From: Flavipsychrobacter sp.
Lineage (GTDB): Bacteria > Bacteroidota > Bacteroidia > Chitinophagales > Chitinophagaceae
Assembly: GCA_041392855.1 (NCBI GenBank)
Contig: JAWKLD010000001.1
Location: forward strand, 2,528,001 to 2,592,000
DNA length: 64,000 nucleotides
Direction of reading: 5' to 3'
In this document: positions 9,702-16,869 of the stretch, piece after piece
Layout of the letters: every line of letters starts with the position of its first letter
Position numbering within the stretch: the first letter of the stretch is position 1
Program-made: the position numbers and the translations under genes
The notes under the pieces: generated by a model
Told to the model about the DNA's origin: nothing
The model's input: the letters and a program-made list of their open reading frames with translations, nothing else
Databases searched by the model: none

Positions 9702-10259
9702 TTAATCTTCCTGCCATTTATAACCATCGGCCTTTAGGCCTGCTAAATGTAGCACTCTATGTATAACTGTATACGCTACTTCCTCTATACTTTGTGGTTT
9801 GCTGTAAAAAGAGGGTGTGGCAGGGCATATGATACCACCCGCTTCTGTAATGGTTGTCATATTCCGCAATTGTATCAGATTATAAGGTGTCTCTCTTGCT
9901 ACACATATTAATTTACGTCTTTCTTTTAGCATTACATCCGCAGCGCGGGTAATAAGGTCGTTACTCATCCCCGATGCTATACGCCCTATTGTTCCCATAC
10001 TACAAGGGCAAATGATCAATGTCTCATATGTAGAACTGCCCGAGGCAAAAGGTGCTAAAAAATCATTCTTTCCCCATACTTTGAAAGGGTAGTCTTTATA
10101 TAGCTCATTACCCAGTTCATGATTCCACACTACATTAGCATTGTCGCTCCACACCACACTCACTTCTTCCACTTGGTCTTTTAGCTGTACTAATTTGTCT
10201 AACAACACCTTTGCATAGACCGAGCCACTAGCCCCGGTTACCGCAACTGCTATCTTCAT
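9702..10259 (-). CDS. ubiX: Flavin prenyltransferase UbiX
   Basis: Joins a dimethylallyl group to FMN to make prenylated FMN, the cofactor of UbiD-type decarboxylases. The 185-residue product begins MKIAVAVTGASGSVYAKVL, the FMN-binding loop of the UbiX/Pad1 flavoprotein family. Further family blocks are CPCSMGTIGRIASGMSNDLI, VMLKERRKLICVARETPYN and CPATPSFYSKP. No ubiD is in the window. It is the first gene of the ubiX-mazG-kinase operon; a -7 box lies 34 nt upstream. Confidence 0.94.
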   Translation of the reverse strand: MKIAVAVTGASGSVYAKVLLDKLVQLKDQVEEVSVVWSDNANVVWNHELGNELYKDYPFKVWGKNDFLAPFASGSSTYETLIICPCSMGTIGRIASGMSNDLITRAADVMLKERRKLICVARETPYNLIQLRNMTTITEAGGIICPATPSFYSKPQSIEEVAYTVIHRVLHLAGLKADGYKWQED

Positions 10260-10293
10260 ATATACTTTTTATAGAATTATCACATGCTTTTAA

Positions 10294-10301
10294 CAAAGCT
10301 A
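10294..10301 (-). promoter_or_regulatory. -7 promoter box TAGCTTTG for ubiX-mazG-kinase operon
   Basis: Minus-strand TAGCTTTG matches TAnnTTTG exactly and lies 34 nt before the ubiX ATG, in the divergent gap with the thioredoxin-like gene. Confidence 0.5.
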
Positions 10302-10328
10302 CATGGAAATAATCGTAAATTCGTTGAT

Positions 10329-10886
10329 ATGAAATTTTTGAGTATGAAGCGTATTCTTTTAGCTGTAGTGGCTATTCTTATGATTATCCCGTCGTATGCA
10401 GGTGATAACGATAAGATCAAATGGATGACATGGGATGAGGCGCAGGTAGCCATGAAGAAAAAACCCAAAAAAGTATGGGTAGATGTTTATACAGATTGGT
10501 GTGGCTGGTGTAAAGTGATGGACAAAAAAACTTTTAGCAATCCTGATGTTATCAAATACATGAATGAAAACTTCTATGCTGTAAAGTTTGATGCGGAAAC
10601 AAAAGAAGACATCCGCTTCATGGGTAATGTCTATAAGCTTAATCCTTCTGTAGGCAGAAGTGGAACTAATGAACTGGCTATACAATTACTTAGTGGTCAA
10701 CTAAGCTATCCATCTATGATATATATGGAAGAGAATTTCCAGAACCCTGTAATTGTTCCCGGTTACCAACCTGCTCCACAATTACAAACCATATTCAACT
10801 ACCTAATGAAAGGTGCTTATAAGCAAAAAATCCCACTGGATGAATTTAGCAAAGGCTACACACCTACTTGGAAAGAAAAAAGCTAA
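10329..10886 (+). CDS. Secreted thioredoxin-like protein with CGWC active site
   Basis: Periplasmic thiol-disulfide protein. Counting from the inner methionine at 10344, a signal peptide covers residues 1-19 (core AVVAILMIIP, cleavage after SYA). A thioredoxin fold follows with VYTDWCGWCKVMDKKTF; the redox cysteines are C53 and C56, and the CGWC pair is typical of DUF255/thioredoxin_7 proteins that reduce outer disulfides. ATGs at 10329 and 10344 are both possible; the longer frame from 10284 would put 20 extra residues before the signal peptide and is unlikely. It is divergent from ubiX and its stop abuts the convergent nth. The partner is unknown. Confidence 0.85.
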   Translation: MKFLSMKRILLAVVAILMIIPSYAGDNDKIKWMTWDEAQVAMKKKPKKVWVDVYTDWCGWCKVMDKKTFSNPDVIKYMNENFYAVKFDAETKEDIRFMGNVYKLNPSVGRSGTNELAIQLLSGQLSYPSMIYMEENFQNPVIVPGYQPAPQLQTIFNYLMKGAYKQKIPLDEFSKGYTPTWKEKS

Positions 10887-10887
10887 G

Positions 10888-11544
10888 CTACTGCTCTACA
10901 ATATGTCTCATATCTGATCTATAAAACTTACAGATACTTGTTAGCCCGCAGCGTTCACATTTTGGCCTGCGGGCTACGCATGTGTAGCGCCCGTGTAGTA
11001 TCAGCCAATGATGCGCCTTGTGAATCAGCTCTTCAGGTATATTAGCGATCAACTGTTTTTCTGTTTGTAGTACGTTTTTGGCTCTGGTAGTAAGTCCTAT
11101 TCTTGCAGACACTCTAAACACATGTGTGTCTACAGCCATGTTAGGCTGATTGAATATAACAGAAGTGATCACATTTGCTGTTTTTCTGCCAACACCTGGC
11201 AGCTTTACTAGCTCTTCAACCGTACTCGGCACTTCACTATTAAAATCTTCTACCAGCATCTTACCAGTACCTATTAGGTGCTTGGTCTTGTTATTGGCGA
11301 AAGTAACACTACGAATAAAAGGCTCCACATCTTCAAACTCTGCCTCTGCCAAAAGCTCAGGTGTCGGGAACTGCTTAAACAAAGCGGGCGTTACTAGGTT
11401 CACTCGCTTATCCGTACACTGTGCCGAAAGAATGACTGCTATCAACAACTCATAAGGGTTGGTATAATGCAATTCTGTTTCTGCATCAGGCATATTCTTT
11501 TGGAAATAGTCTATGATGTATTCGTAACGTTCTTTCTTAGTCAT
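10888..11544 (-). CDS. nth: Endonuclease III (DNA glycosylase/AP lyase)
   Basis: Base-excision repair enzyme that removes oxidised pyrimidines and cuts the AP site. The 218 residues match the family. The helix-hairpin-helix LPGVGRKTANVI carries the catalytic lysine; the catalytic aspartate is in MAVDTHVFRV. The C-terminal 4Fe-4S cluster is intact as Cys-x6-Cys-x2-Cys-x5-Cys (CVARRPKCERCGLTSIC). A terminator-like hairpin separates it from the upstream methyltransferase, so it is probably transcribed alone. Its end abuts the thioredoxin-like gene. Confidence 0.96.
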   Translation of the reverse strand: MTKKERYEYIIDYFQKNMPDAETELHYTNPYELLIAVILSAQCTDKRVNLVTPALFKQFPTPELLAEAEFEDVEPFIRSVTFANNKTKHLIGTGKMLVEDFNSEVPSTVEELVKLPGVGRKTANVITSVIFNQPNMAVDTHVFRVSARIGLTTRAKNVLQTEKQLIANIPEELIHKAHHWLILHGRYTCVARRPKCERCGLTSICKFYRSDMRHIVEQ

Positions 11545-11550
11545 AACAAA

Positions 11551-11582
11551 AACCCGCTATTTGCTTTGCAAAATAACGGGTT
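11551..11582 (-). terminator. Terminator of the msrB-methyltransferase unit
   Basis: The arms AACCCG...CGGGTT pair with one internal mismatch around a loop with TTTG. On the minus strand the stem ends in GGGTTTTTG, a U-run, directly before nth. Confidence 0.7.
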
Positions 11583-11624
11583 CATCTATAAAAACACAGT
11601 TTAAGTTTCTATTAGTTTAACAGG

Positions 11625-12452
11625 CTATGTATTCCTTTTTCTAAACTCTAAGTATAATATCGGTACTGTCATTTCAAACACGCCTTTTATTGCTATTTCT
11701 TTTTCTATTTCTTGAATAACCACATTGAAAAAGTCATCTCTATTTGTTTCCTGTATCATCTGCTCCCAATATGCTCTGAAACCTATACGTATAAGGCTAT
11801 GATCAAATATTGCTTTCGCATCAACAAACCTCATCTTCGTAATTGTTTCATACTTGTTGCCCAACTCGAAGCTATGATTGCCAAACTCTTCAATTATTTG
11901 CTCCTTAGTACTCCTGTTATTGACATAGTCTTTAAGTGATGTGTGTGCTTTCTCTAAATTCATGGTATCACACACGCGCATCATTATTTGAAATAGTTCA
12001 TCGAACGTACCCGTAGGGTTTGTAGTGATACAGAGGCTGCCATCCTTTTTTAAAATCCTGTGTATTTCTGCATAAACCTCTTTTCTATGCTCAAAATTAT
12101 TGATACCCAAGTTGGAGGTTATCAGATCTATACTATCATCTTCTAATGGTATATGAGTAGCACTTGCTTCTATTATTTGAATAGTATCTATACCTAGAAC
12201 TCTGATCTTTTCTTTTGTTCTATTTATCGCCTCTTCCCAAATATCAACACCATACAGTTTAGCTCCTTCTCCAAACCTTTGACTTAATTCTATTAGAGGA
12301 AACCCAGTTCCAAAACCTATATCAACAATAGATGCTCCCTTCTTCATTGGGATATGCTCCAAGAGTACTTGACCGAATGGTGCCGACCATAGCGATATTT
12401 CATCATAAATATTAACTACTTCTTTTGTCTTCCAGTCGAGCAGGTTTTTCAT
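11625..12452 (-). CDS. Class I SAM-dependent methyltransferase (Methyltransf_11 type)
   Basis: Cytoplasmic SAM-binding protein of unknown substrate. The Rossmann-fold motif I is VDIGFGTGFPL near residues 40-50, the acidic end of strand 2 is LYGVDIWEEA, and post-I motifs include the DLITSNLGINNFE region followed by the common HRILKKDGSLCITTN strand. The 275 residues include a C-terminal extension of about 100 residues with no motif I recognise. It lies 18 bp after msrB on the same strand, so the two are probably co-transcribed. A link to methionine/SAM metabolism through msrB is possible but is only inference. Confidence 0.82.
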   Translation of the reverse strand: MKNLLDWKTKEVVNIYDEISLWSAPFGQVLLEHIPMKKGASIVDIGFGTGFPLIELSQRFGEGAKLYGVDIWEEAINRTKEKIRVLGIDTIQIIEASATHIPLEDDSIDLITSNLGINNFEHRKEVYAEIHRILKKDGSLCITTNPTGTFDELFQIMMRVCDTMNLEKAHTSLKDYVNNRSTKEQIIEEFGNHSFELGNKYETITKMRFVDAKAIFDHSLIRIGFRAYWEQMIQETNRDDFFNVVIQEIEKEIAIKGVFEMTVPILYLEFRKRNT

Positions 12453-12470
12453 ATCCTTTTTTCTAGCTTG

Positions 12471-12992
12471 TTATTTTTCTTCCGCTTCAAAATCCAACAC
12501 AGCAGAGTTCATACAAAACCTTTTACCTGTTGGTGGTGGCCCATCATCAAATATATGCCCTAAATGAGAATCGCATCTACCACAGGTTACTTCTATTCTG
12601 TTCATACCGTGTGAGTGGTCTGGCTTATACACCACACTTTTTTCTCTTATTGGCTCATAAAAGCTGGGCCAGCCACAGTGGCTAGAGAATTTAGAATCAG
12701 ATCGGAAAAGCGCATTACCACAAACGGCACAGTAATACATTCCCTTTACATCAGTGTCCCAATATTTTCCAGTATAGGCGTACTCTGTACCTTGCTCTCT
12801 GGCTATGTAGTATACCTCTTTAGGCAAAATCTTCTTCCACTCTTCATTACTAACATCTAACACTTTAGTATCTGTTCGCGAATAGTAGGGGTTATTTTTA
12901 TGTGTATCCATTACGTCTTGTTTTTGCGCATTGCTGCATTGTGTAAATAGTAAAATTGTTACTGCCGACAATATTATTTGAATATAACGCAT
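12471..12992 (-). CDS. msrB: Peptide-methionine (R)-S-oxide reductase, lipoprotein form
   Basis: Repairs methionine-R-sulfoxide in proteins. The N-terminus IILSAVTILLFTQCSNA is a lipoprotein signal with the lipobox cysteine at about residue 19, placing the enzyme in the periplasm. The MsrB domain is complete: zinc pairs CAVC and CGRC, the substrate region HCGWPSFYEPI (recycling cysteine), and the catalytic cysteine in GKRFCMNSAVLDF. Total length of 173 residues is a normal domain plus signal and linker. It is first in the msrB-methyltransferase unit and divergent from the CoA-transferase gene. Confidence 0.95.
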   Translation of the reverse strand: MRYIQIILSAVTILLFTQCSNAQKQDVMDTHKNNPYYSRTDTKVLDVSNEEWKKILPKEVYYIAREQGTEYAYTGKYWDTDVKGMYYCAVCGNALFRSDSKFSSHCGWPSFYEPIREKSVVYKPDHSHGMNRIEVTCGRCDSHLGHIFDDGPPPTGKRFCMNSAVLDFEAEEK

Positions 12993-13057
12993 AAGCTGTA
13001 TCTTTTAGTTGTCTGTATAGACGATTGTATGCCTTATTTATACTGACAATTATGTTA

Positions 13058-13073
13058 AACCTTTGTAAAGGTT
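13058..13073. promoter_or_regulatory. Perfect 7+2+7 palindrome, candidate operator
   Basis: AACCTTT-GT-AAAGGTT sits in the 139-bp divergent gap between msrB and the CoA-transferase. The short 2-bp centre rules out a hairpin loop and suits a dimeric regulator. No regulator is identified. Confidence 0.35.
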
Positions 13074-13131
13074 AGAAATAGTGATATTGGTCATGGTATC
13101 TACAAGTTACGCAACTTAGTTTTACTGCATT

Positions 13132-14406
13132 ATGAATGCAACATATATATCGGCTGAAGAAGCTGTAAAAATAGTAGAGAGTGGCAATAGAGTATTTATA
13201 CATGGTAGTGCTGCCACACCTATTCACTTATTCAATACACTGCTAGGCAGAGCGGGAGCAATAAATAATGTAGAGCTTGTAGCCATTAGCACCTTTGGTG
13301 ATATTAATTGGGATAGACCCGAGGTGCGCCAAAGTTTTTACCTCAACTCCTTATTTGTATCTGCCAATGTTCGTGGGTGGGTCAACAGCCCTTATGGTGA
13401 CTATGTGCCTGTTTTCTTAAGTGAGATACCAGCATTGTTGAAAACCGTACTGCCTCCTGACGTAGCAATTGTACAGGTATCCCCTCCCGATGAGCATGGA
13501 TACTGTACGCTTGGCACTTCTATAGATGCTGCTTGGACAGCCGTGCGTGTAGCAAAGAAAATAATAGCACAAGTAAACCCACTAATGCCGCGTACACATG
13601 GCGATAGCCATATACATATCTCTAAGTTCGATGCTATGGTTTGGGAAGAAGCCAAACTACCTGAGGTGGATTATGGTTGTAAGATAGACGCCGCTTCAAA
13701 ACAAATAGGTGAAAATGTGGCTGCACTAATTGAAGATGGCTCTACACTACAAATGGGCATTGGCTGTATTCCTGATGCTGTACTAAAATCACTTAGCAAC
13801 CATAAAGGACTAGGCGTACATACAGAAATGTTTTCTGATGGTATTATTCCACTTGTGGAAAGTGGTGTGATAACCAATGAGTACAAAAAAATACGACCAG
13901 GTAAAATAGTTACCACCTTTGCTATGGGTACACAAAAGACTTATGACTTTGTAGACGATAACCCTAATATCTCTTTCATGGATGTATCGTATGTGAACGA
14001 TACCGCTATCATTCGTAAAAACCCAAAAGTAGTAGCCATTAATAGTGCTTTGGAAATAGACCTTACAGGACAAATATGTGCCGACTCATTGGGTACTTAC
14101 CAGTACTCTGGTATTGGCGGGCAAATGGATTTTATGCGTGGCGCATCTTTATCTGTTGGTGGTAAGCCAATAATCGCTTTACCTTCTGTAACCAGTAAAG
14201 GTATTTCGAGAATAACTCCTGCCTTGAAACAAGGTGCTGGTGTAGTAACCACACGTGGACACGTACACTATGTGGTAACTGAATATGGTGTGGTGAATCT
14301 GTATGGTAAAAACATGGAGCAACGTGCCAAAGCTCTTATCAGCATAGCACATCCTGACCATAGAGAAAGTTTAGAAAAAGCTTTTTACAACAGGTTTCTA
14401 GCATAG
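13132..14406 (+). CDS. Acetyl-CoA hydrolase/CoA-transferase (4-hydroxybutyrate CoA-transferase type)
   Basis: Cytoplasmic CoA-transferase moving CoA between acetyl-CoA (or succinyl/propionyl-CoA) and a carboxylate such as acetate or 4-hydroxybutyrate. The 424 residues match the AbfT/Cat2-like AcCoA hydrolase family. Recognisable blocks are the N-terminal HGSAATPIHL, QVSPPDEHGYCTLGTSID, GIGCIPDAVL, LGVHTEMFSDG with E231 as the likely catalytic glutamate, GIGGQMDFMRGA, and the C-terminal VTEYGVVNLYGKN. It is a single-gene unit with a hairpin overlapping its stop codon. Related enzymes differ in acid substrate, so specificity is not assigned. Confidence 0.9.
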   Translation: MNATYISAEEAVKIVESGNRVFIHGSAATPIHLFNTLLGRAGAINNVELVAISTFGDINWDRPEVRQSFYLNSLFVSANVRGWVNSPYGDYVPVFLSEIPALLKTVLPPDVAIVQVSPPDEHGYCTLGTSIDAAWTAVRVAKKIIAQVNPLMPRTHGDSHIHISKFDAMVWEEAKLPEVDYGCKIDAASKQIGENVAALIEDGSTLQMGIGCIPDAVLKSLSNHKGLGVHTEMFSDGIIPLVESGVITNEYKKIRPGKIVTTFAMGTQKTYDFVDDNPNISFMDVSYVNDTAIIRKNPKVVAINSALEIDLTGQICADSLGTYQYSGIGGQMDFMRGASLSVGGKPIIALPSVTSKGISRITPALKQGAGVVTTRGHVHYVVTEYGVVNLYGKNMEQRAKALISIAHPDHRESLEKAFYNRFLA

Positions 14407-14436
14407 CAGTTGTCCTTATTAAAGAACAACTGCTAT
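14403..14436. terminator. Bidirectional hairpin between convergent genes
   Basis: Eleven-bp perfect arms ATAGCAGTTGT/ACAACTGCTAT enclose a 12-nt loop and overlap the CoA-transferase stop codon. T-rich sequence follows only weakly on either strand. Confidence 0.65.
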
Positions 14437-14442
14437 TAAATA

Positions 14443-14862
14443 TTATAAGTTCTCTGTGTACTTCTTGTAATTATCCAATATAGCTTGCCAACCACCTTGT
14501 TGCATTTCTATTGGGTTTTCATTTTCTGCAACGAATGATTCGGTAACATGAGTGATATCACCAACAACAGTAAAAGTAATATCTACTTTTCTGCCATCAT
14601 CTAGCGTGTAGCTAATTAATTTGTGCGGCAATACCTCGTCATAGATACCACCAAAATCAAATCCGAAGCTTCCATCTTTTGCCTCCATTCTTGATGTGAA
14701 CTTACCACCCTTTCTAAGATCATTTGCTGCAGATGGGCAATGCCAGGTATCTGCTGCCGCATTCCATTGTGTGATGTGTTGAGGTTCTGTCCAAGTTTCC
14801 CATACCTTGCTTATGGGTGCGTTTACTGTAGCAGCTACAGTTATTACAGAAGTTGTTGACAT
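14443..14862 (-). CDS. SRPBCC (AHSA1/START-like) family protein
   Basis: Small helix-grip ligand-binding protein of 139 residues. The start TTSVITVAATVNAPISKVWETWT and the PQHITQWNAA element, then FDFGGIYDEVLPHKLISYTLDDGR and the C-terminal GGWQAILDNYKKY helix, are the standard layout of the AHSA1 group. Members bind hydrophobic ligands or act as Hsp90-activator-like stress proteins; the actual role is unknown. It is transcribed alone, convergent with the CoA-transferase. Confidence 0.85.
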   Translation of the reverse strand: MSTTSVITVAATVNAPISKVWETWTEPQHITQWNAAADTWHCPSAANDLRKGGKFTSRMEAKDGSFGFDFGGIYDEVLPHKLISYTLDDGRKVDITFTVVGDITHVTESFVAENENPIEMQQGGWQAILDNYKKYTENL

Positions 14863-14965
14863 ATTTTACAGTTTTACTATTGTTTGAAAAAGTACAATAC
14901 AAAAGTGAAACAAACCAATATAACAAAAGAGTGTAGACTGCGACATTTCGGAGGTGTATTTACAC

Positions 14966-16252
14966 CTATATCACCACTACTTCGTGGAAGTCTGCCTTGT
15001 TGAAGTACTTCTGTGCTTGGTCTAGTACTTGTGTAGGCGTTAAGCTTTTGTATACCTCAATATTTCGGTCGAAGGTATCAATGCTTAAACCATGTAATAT
15101 AATAGTACGCCAACGTTGCAGTATAGAGAATGGCCCATCAAGATCGCCCAACAGATTACCCAGTAAATAGTTTTTTACTAACAGCAATTCATCATCAGCG
15201 GGCTTTTCATTACAAAGCATATCCATTTCCTTATACACCTCGTCTATAGCTGCTTTTACTACATCTTTACCTACTTCGGTTTGTATCGTAAGACTACCAT
15301 CATTTATCATTGGTGTCATACTACTATAAATACCATAAGTATAGCCTTTATCTTCACGGATATTGCTCATGAGCCTTGAGCCAAAATAACCACCAAACAA
15401 AGTATTAGTAACCACTAGTGCTGGAAAGTCCTCATGATGTCTATTCGGAAATCTTCGTGCAATACGAATAGCTCCTTGCAAACCATTAGGGTCATTATCT
15501 ACTGCTTGCTTTCTATTGGTTATCGGCTTTATTTCAAAAGATGATGAACTTTTATCACTAGTATGTTCAACAACATTCTTTCCAAACAGGTCGTTTATCT
15601 GTTGGGTTTCCTTTTTCCCAATTTTGCCTGCCATGAATATCTTCACTTTAGACAGGTCATAATTATTTTTATAAAAGCCTTTTATATCTTCTTGTGTGAT
15701 GGCTTCTATACTTTCTCTTTTGGTAAACCTACCATAAGGATGCTCTTCGCCAAATACAGCAGCATCGATCAGCTGGTTCGATACAAAATCACATTTACGA
15801 AGGCTCACTAGTAACCTTTGTAACGTATTCTGCTTATAAATATTTAGTTCTTCTTCAGGAAAAGTAGCATCCGTTAAAAGTTCATGTACTATTGGTAATA
15901 GTGCATGCAGGTGTTTTGTAAGTGTGAATAAAGAAACAGTACTAGTATCATTTCCTGCTCTTACTCTTAATGAAGCTCCGTAAAACTCCAATGCCTCATT
16001 TATCTCTTGGGATGTTTTGGTAGACGTGCCGCTTTTTAGTTGTTGTGAAGTTGCTTGCGCCACTCCTTCTTTGGGCTCTTGCCATACCCCAGCAGGAAAC
16101 ACCCAGTCTACCTCTACCACATCTTGTACTCCGGCATTCAGCCAATAAAACGGCGTGCCGTTATCTAGCTTATCCTGATTGATGAGTGGCAATGCATAAT
16201 CAAAAGATATGGCATCGTGTATCTTTGGTGCGTTCTTTCTGTCTAAAACCAT
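14966..16252 (-). CDS. Catalytically inactive M16 (insulinase-like) peptidase homologue
   Basis: Has the two-domain M16B (processing-peptidase beta-like) fold, 428 residues. The zinc site is absent: where HxxEH should follow the first strand (after VDWVFPAGVWQEPKEG), the sequence is VAQATSQQLKSGT. The C-terminal half keeps family blocks, including RIARRFPNRHHEDFPALVV, LFGGYFGSRLMSNIREDKGYTYGIYS and the R-Y type substrate-binding motif. Such inactive subunits usually pair with an active M16 enzyme encoded next door; none is in the window. The start at 16252 is 44 bp after the upstream thioesterase stop, so the two probably share a transcript. Confidence 0.88.
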   Translation of the reverse strand: MVLDRKNAPKIHDAISFDYALPLINQDKLDNGTPFYWLNAGVQDVVEVDWVFPAGVWQEPKEGVAQATSQQLKSGTSTKTSQEINEALEFYGASLRVRAGNDTSTVSLFTLTKHLHALLPIVHELLTDATFPEEELNIYKQNTLQRLLVSLRKCDFVSNQLIDAAVFGEEHPYGRFTKRESIEAITQEDIKGFYKNNYDLSKVKIFMAGKIGKKETQQINDLFGKNVVEHTSDKSSSSFEIKPITNRKQAVDNDPNGLQGAIRIARRFPNRHHEDFPALVVTNTLFGGYFGSRLMSNIREDKGYTYGIYSSMTPMINDGSLTIQTEVGKDVVKAAIDEVYKEMDMLCNEKPADDELLLVKNYLLGNLLGDLDGPFSILQRWRTIILHGLSIDTFDRNIEVYKSLTPTQVLDQAQKYFNKADFHEVVVI

Positions 16253-16296
16253 TCCTGCTTTTTATAAGTACTTTTTCAATTTGTGAGACAAGGTAA

Positions 16297-16812
16297 TTAA
16301 TCCTTAACAAACAGCGATTTTAATTCGCTCGCATCCTCTGCTTTCATCTTACCACCTAGTACCAGCCTTACTTGTCTACGGCGCAATGCACCATCATACA
16401 TTTTTTGTTCATCTTCTGTTTGTGGAACCAACTGTGGCACTTTTCTAGGTCTGCCATTTGGGTCTAAGCCTACAAAAGTCAAATAAGCCTCATTAGATAA
16501 ATATTTATATTGTGCTGCCACATCTTCTCCCCATACTTTCACATATATCTCCATCGATGTGCTAAAAGCTCTTACTACTTTAGCCTCCAGTGTTACTACA
16601 TTACCTAGTTTTATAGCATTCTTAAAAGAGACATTATCTACAGATGCTGTAACAACCGGACAATTACAGTGTTTCTGTGCAGAAATAGCAGCTGCAATAT
16701 CCATCCAGTGCATCAATTTACCTCCCATAAGGTTGCCAAGTGTATTAGTATCGTTGGGCAATACCAATTCCGACATCATTACATAACTATCCTGCGGATG
16801 TTTTTCTTTCAT
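16297..16812 (-). CDS. Acyl-CoA thioesterase (hotdog fold, YciA/BACH-like)
   Basis: Hydrolyses acyl-CoAs in the cytoplasm. The 171 residues have the hotdog pattern of the YciA/ACOT7 group: VLPNDTNTLGNLMGGKLMHWMDIAAAISAQKHC contains the catalytic Asn/Asp helix region, followed by VTASVDNVSFKNAIKLGNVVTLEAKVV. The C-terminal third is a charged extension. It is upstream of the inactive M16 gene on the same strand. Chain-length preference cannot be read from sequence. Confidence 0.9.
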   Translation of the reverse strand: MKEKHPQDSYVMMSELVLPNDTNTLGNLMGGKLMHWMDIAAAISAQKHCNCPVVTASVDNVSFKNAIKLGNVVTLEAKVVRAFSTSMEIYVKVWGEDVAAQYKYLSNEAYLTFVGLDPNGRPRKVPQLVPQTEDEQKMYDGALRRRQVRLVLGGKMKAEDASELKSLFVKD

Positions 16813-16827
16813 ACTATCTATATTAAG

Positions 16828-16863
16828 ATGTGGGCAAAGTTACGTTAGTTTCTTTGCCCACAT
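16828..16863 (-). terminator. Hairpin after the TonB receptor gene, overlapping the next promoter
   Basis: Perfect 12-bp arms ATGTGGGCAAAG/CTTTGCCCACAT with a 12-nt loop lie 6 bp beyond the receptor stop. No strong U-run follows on the minus strand. The downstream arm contains most of the -7 box of the thioesterase gene. Confidence 0.55.
16835..16842 (-). promoter_or_regulatory. -7 promoter box TAACTTTG for thioesterase gene
   Basis: Minus-strand TAACTTTG matches TAnnTTTG exactly and lies 22 nt before the ATG at 16812, inside the stem of the preceding hairpin. Confidence 0.45.
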
Positions 16864-16869
16864 TATCAA

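Noticed and set aside
10284..10328. Upstream ATG start for the thioredoxin-like protein
   Set aside because: It would put 20 polar residues before the signal peptide core.
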